Made by a program: the position numbers and the translations under genes. The notes beneath the pieces were generated by a model. The model searched no databases. It worked only from the letters and a program-made list of their open reading frames with translations, and was not told the DNA's origin. Positions 7,624-10,750 of a DNA stretch of 10,750 nucleotides are shown piece by piece; position 1 is the first letter of the stretch, and each line of letters opens with the position of its first letter. The DNA is from an uncultured Verrucomicrobiota bacterium (lineage in GTDB: Bacteria; Verrucomicrobiota; Kiritimatiellia; CAIVKH01): assembly GCA_937894535.1 (NCBI GenBank), contig CALBHI010000251.1:1-10750 (forward strand), written 5' to 3'.

Positions 7624-9789
7624 ATGCCGCAAGCGATGAAAAGCGTGTTGAGGGTCTCCGCAACCTGCATGGTTGTGCTGGCCGGTACCTGCGGGGCGGT
7701 CAACCTCAACATCCAGGCGGCCACCGCGTCGCCACGCCTGCCCTCGCGCGCCCAGGAACATCCTGGTTATGTGTACCACCCCTCCCCTTCCGATTGGCGC
7801 ACCGTGCCGATTTACCAACTCATTACCGACCGGTTTTTCGATGGCGATCCGTCCAACAACCAAATGGCAGCGGACAGCGTGTACAACCCGTACAGTTTCG
7901 ACAGCCGTCACGGCGGCGATTTTGCCGGCGTACGTCAACAGCTTGACTACGTGGTGGACCTTGGCTTCAAGGCCATCTGGATCTCGCCGGTGTTTCTCAA
8001 TCATCGTGGCGCGTACCACGGTTATCACATAAGCGACTTCAACCGCATTGACCCGCATTGGGGGACGCTGGAGGAGCTGCGGGCCCTGGTCGATGAGGCC
8101 CACGCGCGCGGGCTCTATGTCATCATCGACGTGGTTTTCAACCACATGGCGCGGGTTCTCACGTCCGATGACCCGGGTTTCCCGGCATTTTCCGACGCGC
8201 CCTACACCATGCGCTGGGGCGACCCCAACGCGGTGTTTCCCCCACCCTTCAACGACCTGGCGCTGTTCCACGGCCACGGCTCGATCAACGACTGGGAAAA
8301 CGACCGCCAGAATGTGATCGGTGACCTGCAGGGATTGGCCGACCTGCGCACCGAGGATCCGCGCGTACGCCGCTGGTTGCTGGACAGCCACCTCGCCTTG
8401 ATCGCCGCTACCGATTGCGACGGATTCCGGGTCGATACCGCCCACCATGTCGAGGACGATTTCTGGCGCGAGGTATTGCCCGCCTTGCGCGATGGCGCGG
8501 CCTTGCTCGGCAAAACCAATTTCCTGGTTTTCGCCGAAGCCCTGCGGGGCCGTGATGCCGATGTGGCACGACTGACCCGCGAGGCGGCATTTCCCTCGGC
8601 GTTGTATTATCCCTATTACTTCACCCTGATCGAAGTTTGGCGCAACCGCGGACCGACCCGCCAGATCACCGAACGGTGGGCACACTTGCCCGACTACGGA
8701 CCCGCGGGCGACAACCTGCTGATCGGTTTTGCCGACAACCACGATCGGGCCCGCCTGCTCAATGAAGCCTATCTGGATGGCGACACCAACCGGCTCCGCG
8801 CCGTATTGACCTTGCTCTACGCCAGTCCGGCAATTCCGTGCGTCTATTACGGAACCGAGCAGGGGTTCAACGGCAGCAAAGGCCACCGCGCCCGCGAGCC
8901 GATGTTCGAAGCCGGGGCATCGCCTGCGCCGGTGCACTTCAACCGGAACCACAGCCTGTTCCGGTTCATCCAACGCCTGAACCAGGTGCGCGCGTTGTAT
9001 CCGGCCCTGGCGCTCGGCGACCTCGAGGTCGTTGCCGATGAACCGGGGCCCGGTCGCTTCGTCTTTGTGCGCTCGCAGGATGGCCAGCGGGTCATGGTGG
9101 CCATGAACACGACGCGCGCACCGATCCCGCACCTCGTGGATGAACCTTGGATCGATGCGTTGACCGGACAAGAATTTGAGGGCGAAATCCCCGCGGATAC
9201 GACCCTGCTGCTGGTAAGCCCGGATGACTACCAGCCACTTCCTGCGGAACCGGGGGATGACGGAGCGGCGGTGCCGTCGCGCGTCCGATCGGTTCTGCCG
9301 TTTACGGCCGATGGCTTATTGGATCCGGTGGCGCGTCCGGTCGCCAACCGGGCAACGGTCACCCTGCATGCCGCCTATGATCCCGCCACCCGCATGGCCT
9401 ACCTTGCGGTTGATCCCGCACCGGTTGGGTATGACCGCTTCATTCTGGTCAACTTCCATGCGGCAACCAATCGTTTTTCCGCGCCGTGGCAAAAACGCGG
9501 CGATGTGCCGGCCTATCAGATCATCATCAGCGATGAGGGCGATTCCGATTACACCAGCGTACGCGGCACCACGCGCCCACACTGGTCCATGGCGCATCAG
9601 CAAGGCGTGCTGGAAGCCGCCTTCGAAGTGCCGCCGGACCATCACGGCATGATGTATGTAGGAACATCGCTGTATGGCACCGAAGACCGGGCAGCGGAAA
9701 TCCTCATGCACCGGTTGCCACTGGAAGGCGGCTTGCTTGAAGTGCCGTTGGCAACGCTGCCCGCACCCGGGACGCCGATCACGCCTTGA
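7624..9789 (+). CDS. Secreted GH13 alpha-amylase-family glycosidase with extra C-terminal domain
   Basis: The enzyme is predicted to act on alpha-glucans such as starch or glycogen-like polymers outside the cytoplasm. With the ATG at 7624 it has 721 residues. The N-terminus carries a signal peptide: a basic start, then hydrophobic VSATCMVVLAGTCGAV, with likely cleavage near residues 31-35. The catalytic barrel follows from about residue 58 (VPIYQLITDRFFDGDP). GH13 conserved regions are I DVVFNH (169-174), II GFRVDTAHH with nucleophile Asp271, III VFAEAL with acid/base Glu305, and IV FADNHD with Asp374, so the active site is complete. The usual small beta domain ends near residue 530. About 160 further residues (553-721) form a domain I do not firmly recognise; its pattern (DGLLDP, AAYDPATRMAYLAVD, DRFILVNFH) resembles a CBM9/DOMON-like beta-sandwich. 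The start is uncertain: GTG 7588 and ATG 7636 are alternatives, and no strong ribosome site is seen. Exact substrate and linkage are unknown. Confidence 0.92.
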   Translation: MPQAMKSVLRVSATCMVVLAGTCGAVNLNIQAATASPRLPSRAQEHPGYVYHPSPSDWRTVPIYQLITDRFFDGDPSNNQMAADSVYNPYSFDSRHGGDFAGVRQQLDYVVDLGFKAIWISPVFLNHRGAYHGYHISDFNRIDPHWGTLEELRALVDEAHARGLYVIIDVVFNHMARVLTSDDPGFPAFSDAPYTMRWGDPNAVFPPPFNDLALFHGHGSINDWENDRQNVIGDLQGLADLRTEDPRVRRWLLDSHLALIAATDCDGFRVDTAHHVEDDFWREVLPALRDGAALLGKTNFLVFAEALRGRDADVARLTREAAFPSALYYPYYFTLIEVWRNRGPTRQITERWAHLPDYGPAGDNLLIGFADNHDRARLLNEAYLDGDTNRLRAVLTLLYASPAIPCVYYGTEQGFNGSKGHRAREPMFEAGASPAPVHFNRNHSLFRFIQRLNQVRALYPALALGDLEVVADEPGPGRFVFVRSQDGQRVMVAMNTTRAPIPHLVDEPWIDALTGQEFEGEIPADTTLLLVSPDDYQPLPAEPGDDGAAVPSRVRSVLPFTADGLLDPVARPVANRATVTLHAAYDPATRMAYLAVDPAPVGYDRFILVNFHAATNRFSAPWQKRGDVPAYQIIISDEGDSDYTSVRGTTRPHWSMAHQQGVLEAAFEVPPDHHGMMYVGTSLYGTEDRAAEILMHRLPLEGGLLEVPLATLPAPGTPITP

Positions 9790-9794
9790 TCGGC
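9774..9794. terminator. Perfect hairpin across the convergent overlapping stop codons
   Basis: GCCGATCA (9774-9781), a five-base loop CGCCT, and TGATCGGC (9787-9794) form a perfect 8-bp stem, identical in form on both strands. The amylase stop TGA (9787-9789) begins the right arm, and the complement of the minus-strand stop (9779-9781) ends the left arm. The position suggests a shared bidirectional terminator. No T-run follows on either strand, so a classical intrinsic terminator is not shown. Confidence 0.45.
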
Positions 9795-10384
9795 AGACGC
9801 GCCACGCCGAAGGTCAGGACCATCGCGGTCACGACCTCGAGGCTCTCCTCAAATACGTGGAACATGTAGCCCGCGAAGTCGAAGCTGATCGACATCTGGA
9901 TCTGGTCGATATAGAGCAGCATGAACGCGAAGATCAGGTTTTTCTGGGCAGGGCGTGACAGCTGGTCGTAGACATGGATCAGGAAAAAGCAAAACGTGAT
10001 CACCACCATCACCTTGCTCATCCAGCTCGAAAACGACACGGCATAACTCTCGCGCTCGATGCCGCTCGGCAAAACCCAGTGAATGTCCATGCTATCACCT
10101 ACGCAAAAGAACAGGCAGGCCAGGCCCAATCCGATAACCGGCCAGCGTTCCCTGCGAAATCCGCCCTGACCAAGCAGGAGGATACCGGCCAGACCGAAAA
10201 AGGATGGACCGATGATGTCATCCAGGTACCAGATCACGTCGAGGTAGTACGCCTTGGTCGGGGGAACCAGGGACAGCTCATCCTCGTAGGGCTGGGTGAC
10301 GGCATTCAGGGCGATCAATCCGGCGACAATCGCCAGCCAGATCAACCATGGAAAACCTTTGTACGCTGAATGTTGGTCGTTCAT
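9779..10384 (-). CDS. Small multi-spanning membrane protein of unknown function
   Basis: I do not recognise this 201-residue protein. It is strongly hydrophobic, with likely membrane segments at about 12-29 (PWLIWLAIVAGLIALNAV), 60-73, 81-98, 121-138, 148-168 and 182-196, that is five or six spans. Acidic and polar residues lie in or near the segments: Asp98 and Asp100 (GDSMDIHW), Asp160 (YIDQIQMSISFDF), Glu179, Glu180 and Glu183 (FEESLEVV). They could line a channel, bind metal or form contacts, but no function follows from this. The ATG at 10384 lacks a good ribosome site. A four-codon frame (ATG at 10395) ends in a TGA overlapping this start and may be chance. The gene converges on the amylase gene with an 11-base overlap and diverges from the nuclease gene. 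Confidence 0.8.
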   Translation of the reverse strand: MNDQHSAYKGFPWLIWLAIVAGLIALNAVTQPYEDELSLVPPTKAYYLDVIWYLDDIIGPSFFGLAGILLLGQGGFRRERWPVIGLGLACLFFCVGDSMDIHWVLPSGIERESYAVSFSSWMSKVMVVITFCFFLIHVYDQLSRPAQKNLIFAFMLLYIDQIQMSISFDFAGYMFHVFEESLEVVTAMVLTFGVARLPIKA

Positions 10385-10418
10385 GCGGGCCGCATCTCAT
10401 CACAAGCCCACCGTGTCG

Positions 10419-10452
10419 GCAACAAGGATTTGTTGCGGAACCGGTTGACCGG
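10419..10452. repeat. Inverted repeats in the divergent spacer
   Basis: The 133-base spacer between the membrane-protein and nuclease genes holds GCAACAA-GGAT-TTGTTGC (10419-10436), a perfect 7-bp repeat with a four-base loop. Directly after it come an 8-base palindrome AACCGGTT (10439-10446) and the overlapping CCGGT-TG-ACCGG (10441-10452). They could be operator sites for one or both genes, or a hairpin in a leader transcript. TATCAT (10477-10482), with TGCACT 17 bases upstream, is a weak possible promoter for the nuclease gene. Confidence 0.4.
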
Positions 10453-10517
10453 ATGCACTTATTGCCGCTGGCCGAATATCATTGCCCCGAGCAACATGCC
10501 CTCCGTAGACTCCGGAT

Positions 10518-10750
10518 ATGAAACGCACGGTGATCGGGGTGGTGCTGGCCGGAGTGGCCATGTCCTTGTTGATGGTTGAACCGGCGGAGGGGGCCAAGAA
10601 GTGGCGCACCTACGACGGGTGTACCCTCATCGAGCATGACGCCAATGACGGTGATAGCTTCCACGTGCGCGTCAACAAACGTCGCTATCTCTTCCGATTG
10701 TACTGGGTCGATACCCCGGAAACCGACAACAGCGTGCCGGAACGGGTCAT
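10518..10750 (+). CDS. Secreted staphylococcal-nuclease-like (thermonuclease family) protein, N-terminal part
   Basis: The first 77 codons are present and the gene runs off the window. A signal peptide is clear: MKR, then hydrophobic VIGVVLAGVAMSLLMV, with likely cleavage after PAEGA (residue 26), so the product should leave the cytoplasm. The SNase-fold core follows: NDGDSFHVRV with Asp46, then RYLFRLYWVDTPETD with Arg60, Asp65 and Glu68. These correspond to Asp21, Arg35, Asp40 and Glu43 of staphylococcal nuclease, so the metal-binding and catalytic residues in this half are present. Such enzymes cut DNA or RNA in a calcium-dependent way. The second catalytic arginine (Arg87 in the model enzyme) lies beyond the window. 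No strong ribosome site is seen; the ATG at 10518 is chosen because it gives a complete signal peptide. The start is 133 bases from the divergent membrane-protein gene. Confidence 0.85.
   Translation, partial: MKRTVIGVVLAGVAMSLLMVEPAEGAKKWRTYDGCTLIEHDANDGDSFHVRVNKRRYLFRLYWVDTPETDNSVPERV

Noticed and set aside
7604..7632. TTGCGG and CACTAT with 17-base spacing as an addB promoter.
   Set aside because: Each box matches the consensus at only three of six bases, and the implied transcript would start about five bases before the ATG, cutting off the ribosome site.
7690..7740. LAGTC in the amylase signal region as a lipoprotein box.
   Set aside because: The residue before Cys is Thr, not Gly, Ala or Ser, so it does not fit the lipobox. 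Ordinary signal-peptidase cleavage is more likely.
7606..9171. The addB frame stays open 526 codons upstream, giving one 1474-residue frame.
   Set aside because: This part is antisense to the amylase gene, whose product has complete GH13 motifs and a signal peptide. The antisense translation shows no domain, and addB has a natural start at 7593.
10400..10609. A minus-strand open frame of 69 codons across the spacer and the nuclease start.
   Set aside because: It overlaps the signal peptide of the nuclease gene in antisense and has no recognisable features.

Overview
The window is a GC-rich bacterial chromosomal segment, densely packed with ordinary-looking genes. I see no phage, IS, CRISPR, tRNA or rRNA sequence. 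Several proteins remind me of PVC-superphylum bacteria (Kiritimatiellota, Verrucomicrobiota or Lentisphaerota), namely the AddB-like nuclease, the secreted nuclease with its RLYWVDTPETD core, and the ArgC. That placement rests on remembered family resemblance, not a search, and is low confidence.

Left part (1-7593), all on the minus strand and read right to left: an AddB-like PD-(D/E)XK nuclease (4747-7593), an AddA-like UvrD-family helicase-nuclease (1589-4750), ArgC of arginine biosynthesis (447-1505), and the start of a 2,3-bisphosphoglycerate-independent phosphoglycerate mutase GpmI (386 to beyond base 1). addB and addA overlap by ATGA and should form one double-strand-break resection enzyme. 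The 83-base gap between addA and argC holds the most interesting non-coding signal of the window. It contains a GC-rich inverted repeat followed by five U in the transcript, a competing partner for the same stem arm, and a 21-codon arginine-rich open frame whose stop overlaps the argC start. This may be an attenuator, or simply a terminator after addBA.

Right part (7624-10750): a secreted GH13 alpha-amylase-family enzyme on the plus strand (7624-9789), starting only 30 bases from the divergent addB start. It is followed by a convergent gene for a small multi-spanning membrane protein of unknown function (9779-10384, minus). The two genes overlap by 11 bases, and both stop codons lie inside a perfect hairpin. 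A 133-base divergent spacer with inverted repeats then leads to a secreted staphylococcal-nuclease-like protein (10518 to beyond the end, plus).

The genes serve DNA repair, arginine synthesis, glycolysis, glucan breakdown and an extracytoplasmic nuclease. I find no evidence for a new multi-gene defence or mobile system. The findings are regulatory layouts and domain oddities.
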